From the NCBI GenBank assembly GCA_903861445.1, contig CAIOUK010000162.1, positions 1-22,166 of the forward strand: a stretch of 22,166 nucleotides of DNA, in the 5' to 3' direction. The DNA comes from an uncultured Verrucomicrobia subdivision 3 bacterium. Lineage in GTDB: Bacteria > Verrucomicrobiota > Verrucomicrobiia > Limisphaerales > UBA11358. How positions within the stretch are numbered: the stretch's first letter is position 1; each line of letters opens with the position of its first letter. Of this stretch, positions 1 to 7,726 are shown piece by piece. Below the pieces are notes generated by a model. The model had not been told where the DNA came from, did no database searches, and worked only from the letters and a program-made list of their open reading frames with translations. Position numbers and translations under genes: made by a program.

Positions 1-289
1 CGCGAAAGTCGTTGAGGAAGGCGACACCCTGACGGTTTACCCGGCGAAGCTGGAAGAACTGCACGGCGCGGAGATTGAAACCTACAACGACCATCGCATG
101 GCGATGTGCTTTGCGGTTTTGGGATTGAAAGTGCCGGGCATAAAAATTAAAAATCCCGCCTGCGTCAAAAAGACGTTTCCCAACTTTTTCCAAAAGCTCG
201 CCGCCGCGCCGCCGCACGGTTTGGGCGCGACGATTTTGGACGCGCGAACCGGCTGGAAATTGACGCACGAAGAGTTGTTCGCCGATTGA
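1..289 (+). CDS. aroA: 3-phosphoshikimate 1-carboxyvinyltransferase (EPSP synthase), C-terminal end
   Basis: This is the last 95 or so codons of a gene that enters from the left; the reading frame begins at base 2. EPSP synthase joins shikimate-3-phosphate to PEP in the cytoplasmic shikimate pathway. The visible part has the family's C-terminal signature: a TYNDHRMAM motif at about 89-115, then a hydrophobic stretch and the closing block around KKTFPNFF. In this family the DHR-M segment lies at the active site. The stop at 287-289 is 13 nt before the TTG start of cmk, so the two are probably co-transcribed; aroA-cmk adjacency is common in bacteria. The N-terminal domain is outside the window. 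Confidence 0.93.
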   Translation, partial: AKVVEEGDTLTVYPAKLEELHGAEIETYNDHRMAMCFAVLGLKVPGIKIKNPACVKKTFPNFFQKLAAAPPHGLGATILDARTGWKLTHEELFAD

Positions 290-302
290 ACAGAAATTTA
301 TT

Positions 303-971
303 TTGAAAACGCCCCATCCCATTGTCATCGCCATTGACGGCACGAGCGCCAGCGGCAAGAGCACCAACGCCAAGCTGGTGGCCCGCGCACTCGGCTACGT
401 TTACGTGGACACCGGCGCGATGTATCGCACGCTGGCGTGGCACTGCCTGCTCAAGCACGCGGACGTGAACGACGCGAAGGCCGTCGCCGCCGCGTGCCGC
501 AAGTGGAAGACCAAGTTGGAGTGCGCGGAAAATGACGGATTGCGTTCGGTGCGGTTGCTGGTGGACGGTTATTTTCCGGAGAAGGAAATTCGGATGCCGC
601 AGACCGCCGCCGCCGTGGCGCACGTCGCCGCCGTGCCGGCGGTGCGCAAGTGGATGAAGGAAACGCAGCGCAATTGCATCCAGTTTGGCAATCTCGTGAT
701 GGAAGGCCGCGACATTGGCACGAATGTTTTCCCCGAGACGGATTTTAAGTTTTACCTCGACGCGACGCTGGCCGAACGCACGGCGCGGCGCACGGCCGAC
801 GGTGTGAATGAAAATCTCGCCGCGCGCGACCAGCGCGACAGCCAGCGCGCGGTGGCGCCGCTGATGATCGCGCTCGGGGCGAAGGTCATCAATAATTCCA
901 GCATGACCTCGGCGCAGACGAGTGGGTGGTTGCTGGAAGAAATCCGCAAAATAATGTCGGCCCCGAAATGA
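303..971 (+). CDS. cmk: Cytidylate kinase
   Basis: CMP/dCMP kinase: it phosphorylates CMP and dCMP with ATP in pyrimidine nucleotide recycling and supply. The 222 aa length is normal for the family. The P-loop GTSASGKS lies at residues 13-20, followed by a YVDTGAMYR segment (34-42) of the nucleoside-binding region, EGRDIGT at 134-140, and an RDQRDSQR lid region near 175-182. The start is TTG at 303; no better ATG precedes the P-loop, and no clear Shine-Dalgarno is visible, so the start is slightly uncertain. The end overlaps the plsC start by ATGA (968-971), which indicates translational coupling. Confidence 0.95.
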   Translation: MKTPHPIVIAIDGTSASGKSTNAKLVARALGYVYVDTGAMYRTLAWHCLLKHADVNDAKAVAAACRKWKTKLECAENDGLRSVRLLVDGYFPEKEIRMPQTAAAVAHVAAVPAVRKWMKETQRNCIQFGNLVMEGRDIGTNVFPETDFKFYLDATLAERTARRTADGVNENLAARDQRDSQRAVAPLMIALGAKVINNSSMTSAQTSGWLLEEIRKIMSAPK

Positions 972-1606
972 ATTTGTCCTATCGCATCGGCTGGCTGATT
1001 TTTCGCGCAATTTTTGCGACGTATTTCCGTTGGCGCGTGTTCGGGGCGGAGAACGTGCCGCTGAAGGGTGGCGTGATTCTCGCGGCGAACCACGGGAGTT
1101 TTCTAGATCCGCCGCTCATCGGTTGTGGCACGAAGCGCACGATCAGTTTTCTGGCGCGAGAATCCTTGTTCCATTTTCCTGGCATGGGTGCATTGCTGCG
1201 TTCCTGGAGTGTCGTGCCGGTGGATCGCGATGGCGGCGGGGCGAAGGGTTTGAAAATGATTTTGAACCGGTTGCTCGCGGGCGGCGGCATTGTTTTGTTT
1301 CCCGAAGGCACGCGGACGAAGGATGGTAATTTGCAGCCAGCGCGTTCGGGCATCGGCCTGACGGTCATCAAATCTGAGGCGCCGGTAGTGCCGGTGCGCG
1401 TGTTCGGGACATTCGAGGCTTACGGCCGCAACCACAAATTTCCTCGCCCGCGTCGGGTGATGCTGAAATACGGCCAGCCGCTGAACTTCGCGGCGTTGCG
1501 CGCCGAGGCGAAAACGTGCGACAAGGCGCGGTTGAAGGAAATCTACCAGCAGGTCGCCGACGAACTCATGGCGGCGATTGCGAAGCTGGAGCCGAAGGCG
1601 GATTAA
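968..1606 (+). CDS. plsC: 1-acyl-sn-glycerol-3-phosphate acyltransferase
   Basis: PlsC-type lysophosphatidate acyltransferase (212 aa), an inner-membrane enzyme that makes phosphatidic acid. The acyltransferase motif HX4D is seen as NHGSFLD (H42, D47), and the glycerol-phosphate binding motif as FPEGTRTKDG (111-120). The first 25 residues are hydrophobic and aromatic, typical of membrane attachment. I start it at ATG 968, which overlaps the cmk stop. The frame stays open up to an ATG at 926, but that start would sit deep inside cmk. Its TAA overlaps the stop codon of the convergent gene at 1603 (shared TTAA). Confidence 0.92.
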   Translation: MNLSYRIGWLIFRAIFATYFRWRVFGAENVPLKGGVILAANHGSFLDPPLIGCGTKRTISFLARESLFHFPGMGALLRSWSVVPVDRDGGGAKGLKMILNRLLAGGGIVLFPEGTRTKDGNLQPARSGIGLTVIKSEAPVVPVRVFGTFEAYGRNHKFPRPRRVMLKYGQPLNFAALRAEAKTCDKARLKEIYQQVADELMAAIAKLEPKAD

Positions 1607-1860
1607 ATCCCCAAATCCGCCAGCGTTTGGGTGACTTTGCTGACGGCCTGAACCAAGCGCGGATGCGATTGCTCGAAGCCCTCGACCGACGAGCGTAGTT
1701 CCGCCACGGGATTAACCAGTGACGTGAGTTTGACCCGCTGGGACTCGGCGATTTCGGTTTTCAACCGCGCGAGCAGGTCGAGCAGTTCTTGCTGACGCGC
1801 CGGTTCGATGCCGGCGGCGCGGATTTTGGCTTCCAGTTCGTCAAAAGTTTGGTCAGTCAT
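1603..1860 (-). CDS. Small DUF4404-like protein
   Basis: An 85-residue acidic, helical protein with no signal peptide or membrane segment. The C-terminal half (SSVEGFEQSHPRLVQAVSKV, then a TLADLGI ending) resembles the DUF4404 family, whose members end in a short FE-HP motif and a closing NMGI/DLGI block; I make this match from memory. The N-terminal half looks like a coiled coil (LEAKIRAAGIEPARQQELLD). Function is unknown. The gene converges on plsC, and the two stop codons share the bases TTAA. tmk lies upstream on the same strand, but the 43-bp gap shows no obvious promoter or ribosome-binding site. Confidence 0.75.
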   Translation of the reverse strand: MTDQTFDELEAKIRAAGIEPARQQELLDLLARLKTEIAESQRVKLTSLVNPVAELRSSVEGFEQSHPRLVQAVSKVTQTLADLGI

Positions 1861-1903
1861 GTGGAAGGAAACTTACGCTGCATTTCGCCGACGGCAAACA
1901 AAA

Positions 1904-2563
1904 TCACCACCGCCCGACTTTGGGCAGAATCGGCTGGACGGTTTGCCAAATCTCGGCACAGACACATTCCACCGGCTGCGCGCCGTCGATGAATTTCACG
2001 CGCTGCGGTTCGCTGTCGGCAATCACGCCGTAGCCATGCGCCACGCGCTCGAAAAATTTCCGGTCGGCTTCCTCGAAACGGTCGCGCTGCAATTCCAACG
2101 GCAATGAAGTCTGGCGGTCGCGTTGGCGTTGCTCGCTCAGTTCCTGAGAAACATGTAGAAAAAATGTCAGGTTCGGTTTGGTTTCGCCGACGGCGAATTC
2201 AATCACCGCCTTGACCTTGTCCAAATCCAGTTCGCGGCCGTAACCCTGATAGGCAACGGTCGAATCATAAAACCGGTCACACAAAATAATTTCGCCGGCG
2301 GCGAGCGCGGGGCGGATGATTTCGCGGACGAGCTGCGCGCGACTGGCGTTCATCAACAGCAGCTCCGCCTCGGCGGTCATCGCGCCGTTGTGGGGACTGT
2401 GCTTGAGAGTGTGGCGGATTTCCTCGCCAATGGGCGTGCCGCCCGGCTCGCGCAACAGCCGCACGCGGTGGCCGATGGCCTTGAGATGCTCGGCCAGCAG
2501 CTTGATTTGCGTGGACTTGCCGCAGCCCTCGGTGCCTTCAAACGTGATGAACAAGCCTTTCAT
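1904..2563 (-). CDS. tmk: Thymidylate kinase
   Basis: dTMP kinase (219 aa) converts dTMP to dTDP for DNA synthesis. The P-loop GTEGCGKST is at residues 10-18, the REPGGTPIGE substrate segment at 38-47, and DRFYDS at 96-101. A basic lid region follows (QRQRDR, about 145-150). The leader reads CGGTGAATAAAAA then ATG; GGTGA is a plausible ribosome-binding site, and the same leader precedes mraZ. cysS lies upstream on the same strand, 86 nt away, with a hairpin filling the gap, so the two could be one transcript. Confidence 0.95.
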   Translation of the reverse strand: MKGLFITFEGTEGCGKSTQIKLLAEHLKAIGHRVRLLREPGGTPIGEEIRHTLKHSPHNGAMTAEAELLLMNASRAQLVREIIRPALAAGEIILCDRFYDSTVAYQGYGRELDLDKVKAVIEFAVGETKPNLTFFLHVSQELSEQRQRDRQTSLPLELQRDRFEEADRKFFERVAHGYGVIADSEPQRVKFIDGAQPVECVCAEIWQTVQPILPKVGRW

Positions 2564-2572
2564 TTTTTATTC

Positions 2573-2645
2573 ACCGCGAAATACGCGAACAAGCGGGAAA
2601 ACTTTGAAATTCAATTTCATATTTTGCTTTCGCGTATTTCGCGGT
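2573..2645. repeat. Intergenic inverted repeat between cysS and tmk
   Basis: A perfect 17-bp inverted repeat: arm ACCGCGAAATACGCGAA at 2573-2589 and its complement at 2629-2645, with a 39-nt AT-rich loop. Each arm contains two copies of a CGCGAA unit. It starts 4 nt after the cysS stop and ends 9 nt before the tmk start (both genes on the - strand), so it nearly fills the gap. On the - strand the distal arm ends in GCGGT, which forms part of the GGTGA ahead of tmk. It is not followed by a U-run, so it is not a standard terminator. Confidence 0.9.
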
Positions 2646-2649
2646 TGAT

Positions 2650-4143
2650 TCAAATCTTTTTCAACTTGATGCCCTTCGGCGTGTCTTCGATGACCCAGCC
2701 TTTGGCTTTCAATTCGTCGCGAATTGCATCACTACGCTTGAAATCTTTCGCCTTTCGAGCTTCTATTCGTTGCATCAGAAGACTTCTAATTTCTGGTGGT
2801 GCTTCCTCGTCTCCACGAACTTCTGCGAGAATTCCTGAAGGCGCAACCCCAGTTACTTCGTTCATTCGCAAGGCTGATTTCAAACTCAGGCTGAGACCTA
2901 AAACGCCATCCATTCTTTTCCAAGTTGCCAACGCGCTCGCCGCAGAGTTTTTTGAAAGTATTTCTTGAGCCAAAGAACGGTTGAGTTCTCGAATCCATTC
3001 AAATACCACGCCCCATACTTGTGAAATATTCAAATCATCTTGTAGTGCTTCCGTAAATTTTTTCAGTGCAATTTCGTCTCTAGAATCTATTGGGACATTA
3101 ATTTCACCAATTTCATTATCCCAAAATTCAAGAAGTTTGCTTAAGCATTCTTGAATTCGTGAGAGCGCGGATTTCGCGCCGGCCAAACCGTCGAGCGTGA
3201 AATTAAAAGTTTCGCGGTAATGCGCGGTGAGCAGCAGATAACGCACTTCGCGGCCGGTAAAACCTTTCGCCAGCAAATCGCGCAGCGTGAAAAAATTGCC
3301 GAGCGACTTGCTCATCTTCTTGCCTTCGACCAGCAGGTGCGCGCCGTGCAGCCAGTATTTCACGAACGGCTTACCGGTCGCGCCTTCGCTCTGGGCGATT
3401 TCGTCCTCGTGATGCGGGAATTTCAAATCCTCGCCGCCGAGGTGTAAATCGAAGGTCTCGCCGAGCGCCTTAATGCTCATCGCGGAACATTCGATGTGCC
3501 AGCCGGGCCGGCCTTCACCGAACGGACTTGGCCAGAAAACCTCACCGTCGTCCGGCACGCGCGCTTTCCAGAGCGCGAAGTCGGCGACGGATTCTTTTTC
3601 GTATTCGTCCGAGGCGACGCGTTCGCCAGCGCGCATTTCATCCAGATTCAGTTTCAGCAACTGGCCGTAGCAGCAGCCGCAGCCGCGATATTTCTCGATG
3701 CTGAAATAAACCGAGCCGTCCGCCGCCTTGTAGGCGACGCCGCGTGCGACAAGCTTTTCGATGAGCGCGATGATCTCCGCGATGTGTTCGGTGGCGCGCG
3801 GTTTCTGGTGCGGTTCGCGGCAGCCGAGCGCTTTCAAATCGTCGAGAAAGGCGGCTTCAAACTTGCCGGTGAACTCGCGCAGCGTGGTTTTTTGTTCGCG
3901 GACGCGCTTGATGATTTTGTCCTCCACGTCGGTGATATTCATGACGTGCGTCACGTCGTAACCGGAAAATTCCAGCGTGCGACGGACGAGGTCGGCGAAG
4001 ACAAACGTGCGCCAGTTGCCGATGTGCGCGAAGTCATAGACCGTCGGGCCGCAGCAATACATCCCGACTTTTTTCTTCTGCGGGTCGAGCGGCGTGAATT
4101 CCTGCACCGAGCGGGTCAGCGTGTTAAAGAGTTTCAAGGCCAT
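2650..4143 (-). CDS. cysS: Cysteinyl-tRNA synthetase
   Basis: Class I aminoacyl-tRNA synthetase of 497 aa that charges tRNA-Cys in the cytoplasm. Class motifs are HIGN at 40-43 (the HIGH box, last residue changed) and KMSKS at 276-280. Expected zinc ligands are present as C30, C219, H244 and E248 (WHIECS and HHEDE blocks). Residues 153-160 are an unusual Cys-rich RGCGCCYG where many homologs have a plain YG segment. The C-terminal anticodon-binding helices end in KGIKLKKI. The part coding for about residue 325 onward (2650-3165) is strikingly AT-rich compared with the 5' part, although the frame is intact. The start is ATG at 4143, divergent from gltA. Confidence 0.96.
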   Translation of the reverse strand: MALKLFNTLTRSVQEFTPLDPQKKKVGMYCCGPTVYDFAHIGNWRTFVFADLVRRTLEFSGYDVTHVMNITDVEDKIIKRVREQKTTLREFTGKFEAAFLDDLKALGCREPHQKPRATEHIAEIIALIEKLVARGVAYKAADGSVYFSIEKYRGCGCCYGQLLKLNLDEMRAGERVASDEYEKESVADFALWKARVPDDGEVFWPSPFGEGRPGWHIECSAMSIKALGETFDLHLGGEDLKFPHHEDEIAQSEGATGKPFVKYWLHGAHLLVEGKKMSKSLGNFFTLRDLLAKGFTGREVRYLLLTAHYRETFNFTLDGLAGAKSALSRIQECLSKLLEFWDNEIGEINVPIDSRDEIALKKFTEALQDDLNISQVWGVVFEWIRELNRSLAQEILSKNSAASALATWKRMDGVLGLSLSLKSALRMNEVTGVAPSGILAEVRGDEEAPPEIRSLLMQRIEARKAKDFKRSDAIRDELKAKGWVIEDTPKGIKLKKI

Positions 4144-4295
4144 TTGTCAGACGGCAAATTACGGTGAATGGCGCGAAAGAAAAGTGGAATCTGCTGGTGA
4201 AATATTGCTTTTCGCGGCTTGCAATTTTTCTTTTCACCGGCAAATTTTAATGGATTAAAATCATTCAATCTCAAATCTAATTCTAATAAGGAGCC
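4144..4295. promoter_or_regulatory. Divergent intergenic region cysS/gltA
   Basis: A 152-bp AT-rich gap between the start codons of cysS (-) and gltA (+), so promoters for both should lie here. I cannot pick a convincing -35/-10 pair. On the + side, TAAGGAG at 4287-4293 is a strong Shine-Dalgarno, but it lies only 2 nt from the gltA ATG, closer than usual. Confidence 0.55.
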
Positions 4296-5591
4296 ATGAG
4301 CAACCAAGCCAAACTCGAACTGGACGGAAAAGTTTACCAACTGCCCACCCTCGTCGGCAGCGAAAATGAAAAAGCGGTCGACGTTTCGGCGCTGCGCGCG
4401 AACACCGGCTACATCACGATTGACGACGGCTACGGCAACACCGGCTCGTGCGTCAGCAACATCACGTTCATTGATGGCGACAAGGGGATTCTGCGCTACC
4501 GCGGCATTCCCATCGAGGAGCTGGCGGAGAAATCCAATTTTATCGAGACGGCGTATCTGATCATCTACGGCACGCTGCCAACCCAGCCGCAGTTGAAGGT
4601 TTTTTCGGATCTGCTGACGGATCACCAGTATCTGCACGAAGACATGAAGTTCCATTTCGAGGGCTTCCCGACGGGCGCGCACCCGATGGCGATTCTCTCG
4701 GCGATGATCAACGCGGCGAGCTGTTTTGACGAAGGTTTGATGAATTGGAAATGGGGCAAGAACAAGCAGTTCGATGTCTATGTGGCGAAGTTGCTGTCGC
4801 AGGTGCGGACGATCGCCGCGTATTCGTATCGCAAATCGAAGGGCTTACCGCTGATTTATCCCAAGCAGAATTACAAATACACGGCGAACTTCCTGCACAT
4901 GATGTTCTCTATGCCGTATGAAGATTTTGAATTGAAGCCGGAAGTGGTCAAGGCGCTCGACTTGATTTTCCTGCTGCACGCGGATCACGAGCAAAATTGC
5001 TCCACCTCGACCGTCCGCATGGTGGCTTCGAGTCAGGCGAATCTGTTCGCGAGTTGCGCGGCGGGCGTGTGCGCGCTCTGGGGACCGTTGCACGGCGGCG
5101 CGAATCAGGCCGTTTTGGAAATGCTCGCGGACATTCACCAGTCCGGCGACGACGGCTCGAAATTCATCTCGGCGGCGAAGGACAAAAACAGCGGCAAGAA
5201 ACTCATGGGCTTCGGCCACCGCGTTTACAAAAACCACGACCCGCGCGCCACGATCATCAAGAAGGCGTGCGACGATGTCCTGTCCAAATTGCACATCACC
5301 GACCCATTGCTGGACATCGCCAAGAAGCTGGAAGAGGCGGCGCTGAAGGATTCTTACTTCGTGGAACGGAAGCTTTATCCGAACGTGGATTTTTACAGCG
5401 GCATCATCATGCGCGCCATCGGCATTCCGGTGGAGATGTTCACCGTGATTTTTGCCATCGGCCGGATGCCCGGCTGGATTGCGAATTACAAGGAAATCAT
5501 GGAAGAACCGAAGAGCCGCATCTATCGGCCACGGCAGATTTACACCGGCAAAACGATTAATTCCTACGTCCCGATTGAGGCGCGTAAATAA
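4296..5591 (+). CDS. gltA: Citrate synthase
   Basis: Citrate synthase (431 aa), which condenses acetyl-CoA and oxaloacetate at the entry of the TCA cycle. The length and the N-terminal beta-rich extension match the hexameric type II enzymes of Gram-negative bacteria. Catalytic residues can be placed as H266 (GPLHGGANQA), H308 (GFGHRVYK) and D365 (YPNVDFYSG). The LLHADHEQN block at 226-234 and the C-terminal SRIYRPRQIYTG are also typical. The start is supported by TAAGGAG just upstream. It stands alone, apart from sucCD about 3 kb away; 90 bp separate it from the downstream kinase gene, with no visible terminator. Confidence 0.97.
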   Translation: MSNQAKLELDGKVYQLPTLVGSENEKAVDVSALRANTGYITIDDGYGNTGSCVSNITFIDGDKGILRYRGIPIEELAEKSNFIETAYLIIYGTLPTQPQLKVFSDLLTDHQYLHEDMKFHFEGFPTGAHPMAILSAMINAASCFDEGLMNWKWGKNKQFDVYVAKLLSQVRTIAAYSYRKSKGLPLIYPKQNYKYTANFLHMMFSMPYEDFELKPEVVKALDLIFLLHADHEQNCSTSTVRMVASSQANLFASCAAGVCALWGPLHGGANQAVLEMLADIHQSGDDGSKFISAAKDKNSGKKLMGFGHRVYKNHDPRATIIKKACDDVLSKLHITDPLLDIAKKLEEAALKDSYFVERKLYPNVDFYSGIIMRAIGIPVEMFTVIFAIGRMPGWIANYKEIMEEPKSRIYRPRQIYTGKTINSYVPIEARK

Positions 5592-5681
5592 ATTTTGCCG
5601 GGTTAATCCATTATTTGTATTCGCGCATTGGGCATGGGCGGTGAAAGGAATGAAAGTTGCTTCCAGAGCCGCTGAACTGAC

Positions 5682-6776
5682 ATGAAAAAAATTTTGGTCA
5701 TCGACGACGAATCCTGGTTGCGCGAGATGATTCGTCTGGCGTTGGAGCAGCAGGGCTATGAAGTCTTGGAGGCGGCGGACAGCGTGGAAGGCGCCGCCAA
5801 GGCGCGTGAAGCGTTGCCGGACTTGATTCTGTGCGACGTGAACATGGGGCGCGCCGACGCCGGTTATACCACGCTCGCAAAATTGCGCGAAGACGCCGCG
5901 ACCGCCGCGATTCCCTTTATTCTTATGACTGGCATGGCCGATTCCGCCGGGATGCGGCAGGCGATGGAACTCGGCGCGGATGATTATCTGCCCAAGCCGT
6001 TCAAGGTCGAGGAACTCTACGCCGCATTGAATGCGCGGCTGCGCAAAGCGCAAACCGTCCGGCAGGACGCCGAACGCAAACTCTCCACCCTGCGCACGCA
6101 GATTTCGATGATGATGCCGCACGAGATGCGCACGCCGCTCAATGGCATCATTTCCAACGCCGAATTGCTCGCTACCTCCGCCGCCACGCTCGGCACCGAG
6201 GTGATTGCTGAAATGGGCGAGGAAATTTCCCAATCCGGCCAGCGGCTGGAGCGGCTGATTGAAAACTTTTTATTCTGCGCCCGTTTGGAAATTGTGGCGA
6301 CCGATCCCGAAAGCGTGGTTGCGTTGCGCTCCGCGAAAATGCTTCAGCCCGCAGCGGTGGTGCAGGCGGCGGCGGCGGCCCAAGCCGAGCTGGTTGGACG
6401 GGTGAATGATCTGGTGTTGGAACTGGCGGATATGCCCTTGCCGATGGCTGAGGAATATTTCAAAAAAATCGTCAGCGAGCTGGTGCAAAATGCCTTCAAA
6501 TTTTCCGAAGCCGGTTCGCCGGTGCGCGTTACGTTGCGAACGGTCGGTGCGGAAGTGGAATTTTCCGTGCAAGATCGCGGCCGTGGGATTTCGGTGGAAC
6601 ACATCCGGCGGGTGGATGCGTATGTCCAGTTCGAGCGCAAGATGAAAGACGAGCAGGGCCTCGGCCTCGGGCTCGCCATCGTCAAAAAACTTGCCGAATT
6701 GCACGGTGGCCGGCTGATCATCACCAGCACCAAGGAAGCCGGCACTACCGTCACTGTCAAATTGCCGAAACTGTAA
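5682..6776 (+). CDS. Response regulator-histidine kinase fusion (REC-HisKA-HATPase)
   Basis: A 364-aa soluble signalling protein. The N-terminal receiver domain (1-120) has the acidic pair D8/D9, phospho-acceptor D52, T83 and K105. Helical residues 121-140 link it to a kinase dimerisation domain with H147 in PHEMRTPLNG. The ATPase domain has an N box (ELVQNAFKF), G1 (DRGRGIS) and G2 (GLGLGLAIV). There is no membrane segment or sensor domain, so input probably arrives by phosphotransfer to D52 or through a partner. No separate response regulator or partner kinase is adjacent, so it is an orphan. Start ATG at 5682; no strong ribosome-binding site. It converges on the YggT-like gene with 12 bp between the stops. 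Target unknown. Confidence 0.88.
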   Translation: MKKILVIDDESWLREMIRLALEQQGYEVLEAADSVEGAAKAREALPDLILCDVNMGRADAGYTTLAKLREDAATAAIPFILMTGMADSAGMRQAMELGADDYLPKPFKVEELYAALNARLRKAQTVRQDAERKLSTLRTQISMMMPHEMRTPLNGIISNAELLATSAATLGTEVIAEMGEEISQSGQRLERLIENFLFCARLEIVATDPESVVALRSAKMLQPAAVVQAAAAAQAELVGRVNDLVLELADMPLPMAEEYFKKIVSELVQNAFKFSEAGSPVRVTLRTVGAEVEFSVQDRGRGISVEHIRRVDAYVQFERKMKDEQGLGLGLAIVKKLAELHGGRLIITSTKEAGTTVTVKLPKL

Positions 6777-6788
6777 AATCTTGAGCCG

Positions 6789-7643
6789 TCAAAACGGCGC
6801 AATCCGATAAATATCAATCAACCCGTAGATTTCGAACCAGCGCGTCTTGATTCCCTGCTCCGCGAAATGCGCGGCCAGGAATACAATCGCAATTCCCACC
6901 ACCGGCGCGAAATCCACCTTGCCCGCTCGCAGTGGGATTTTTTGCAACGGCACCAGCAGCGTCTGCGCGGTTGCATTCACATATTTCCAGAACGGATTTT
7001 TTCCAAAATAGATGTAGCTGTTGAGCAGATGCAACGTGAGCAACAGCCCCAGCGGAAATTTCCACACCAGATAGCTGCCCAGCCCGATGACCAGCGATTG
7101 TTCCAGCCGTTGCGCCACGGAAACCGCCGACGGCAAAATCTGCAGCCCTACCAACAGCCAGCTGGTCAGCCACCACAAAATCGTGGCCGCCAACAGTGGT
7201 AGCAAAATTTTCACGGTGCGCGGCCAGTTATCCACGCGGCCCAGCGGGATTTTCACCAGACTGTGAACCGGCTCCGGCCCCGACAGTAGCGACAGGAGCA
7301 TCAGTCCAACATAAAAAACGCCCATCATCAGACCAAAACTTAAAAATGAAAATGCCACCATCCCGCCCAACCAGTCGCTGCGGAAAGTGGGTGTCACCGC
7401 GCCCAAATCCAGCCGGTAGATCCAAAACGGTGCTAGCCAACGGTAAATAATAGCGCGGAGAATTAGCAGTCCCGCGAGAAAAACCAGCAGATGCCAGCGC
7501 CGGATTTTTTTCGGCGCGGCCGGTCGCAGCGTTCCCATCAACGTCGCCGGCCGGCGTTTGGCCAGCGGATCGAAGCGGATCGAACGCCAGTTCAGCCAGA
7601 GCAGCAGCCCGGCGAGGTTCAGGATGAAGTCAACGATGGCCAT
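6789..7643 (-). CDS. YggT-family integral membrane protein
   Basis: A 284-aa protein with about six hydrophobic segments: N-terminal (2-18), about 50-70, 90-115, 145-170, 185-215 and 255-275. The region near 215-260, with FGKNPFWKYVNATAQTLLVP followed by the VDFAPVV segment, resembles the YggT family motif (NPF..-..-PLL.P.-..-D.SP). The N-terminal segment VDFILNLAGLLLWLNWRS is YggT-like too, so this may be two YggT modules with an insert. YggT proteins are small membrane proteins linked to envelope or osmotic roles; the function here is inferred. The frame stays open upstream to 7934 but runs through sucD and is antisense-like there; ATG at 7643 gives a clean membrane N-terminus. A terminator separates it from sucD. 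Confidence 0.75.
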   Translation of the reverse strand: MAIVDFILNLAGLLLWLNWRSIRFDPLAKRRPATLMGTLRPAAPKKIRRWHLLVFLAGLLILRAIIYRWLAPFWIYRLDLGAVTPTFRSDWLGGMVAFSFLSFGLMMGVFYVGLMLLSLLSGPEPVHSLVKIPLGRVDNWPRTVKILLPLLAATILWWLTSWLLVGLQILPSAVSVAQRLEQSLVIGLGSYLVWKFPLGLLLTLHLLNSYIYFGKNPFWKYVNATAQTLLVPLQKIPLRAGKVDFAPVVGIAIVFLAAHFAEQGIKTRWFEIYGLIDIYRIAPF

Positions 7644-7677
7644 GAAAATTGTGGAGGGATGGTAAGCCGGAACGGAC

Positions 7678-7712
7678 AAAAAAGAAAGCCGTGCTCTTGC
7701 GAACACGGCTTT
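7678..7712 (-). terminator. Rho-independent terminator of sucCD
   Basis: Perfect 9-bp stem AAAGCCGTG/CACGGCTTT (7685-7693 and 7704-7712) with a 10-nt loop. Read on the - strand it is followed by C and then six T (7683-7678). It begins 14 nt after the sucD stop and lies before the YggT-like gene, so sucCD transcription probably ends here. Confidence 0.9.
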
Positions 7713-7726
7713 AGCGGAAAAAACCT

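Noticed and set aside
165..1010. A 281-codon - strand frame over cmk
   Set aside because: Antisense to cmk and Arg/His-rich; no start signal or domain.
2573..2645. The cysS-tmk hairpin as a rho-independent terminator
   Set aside because: No T-run follows on the - strand; the bases after the stem are A-rich, and the next gene starts 9 nt later.
4845..6233. A long open frame on the - strand (462 codons) across gltA and the kinase gene
   Set aside because: It is antisense to two clearly identified proteins, and its translation is His/Arg/Phe-rich with no recognisable domain, as expected from a GC-rich shadow frame.
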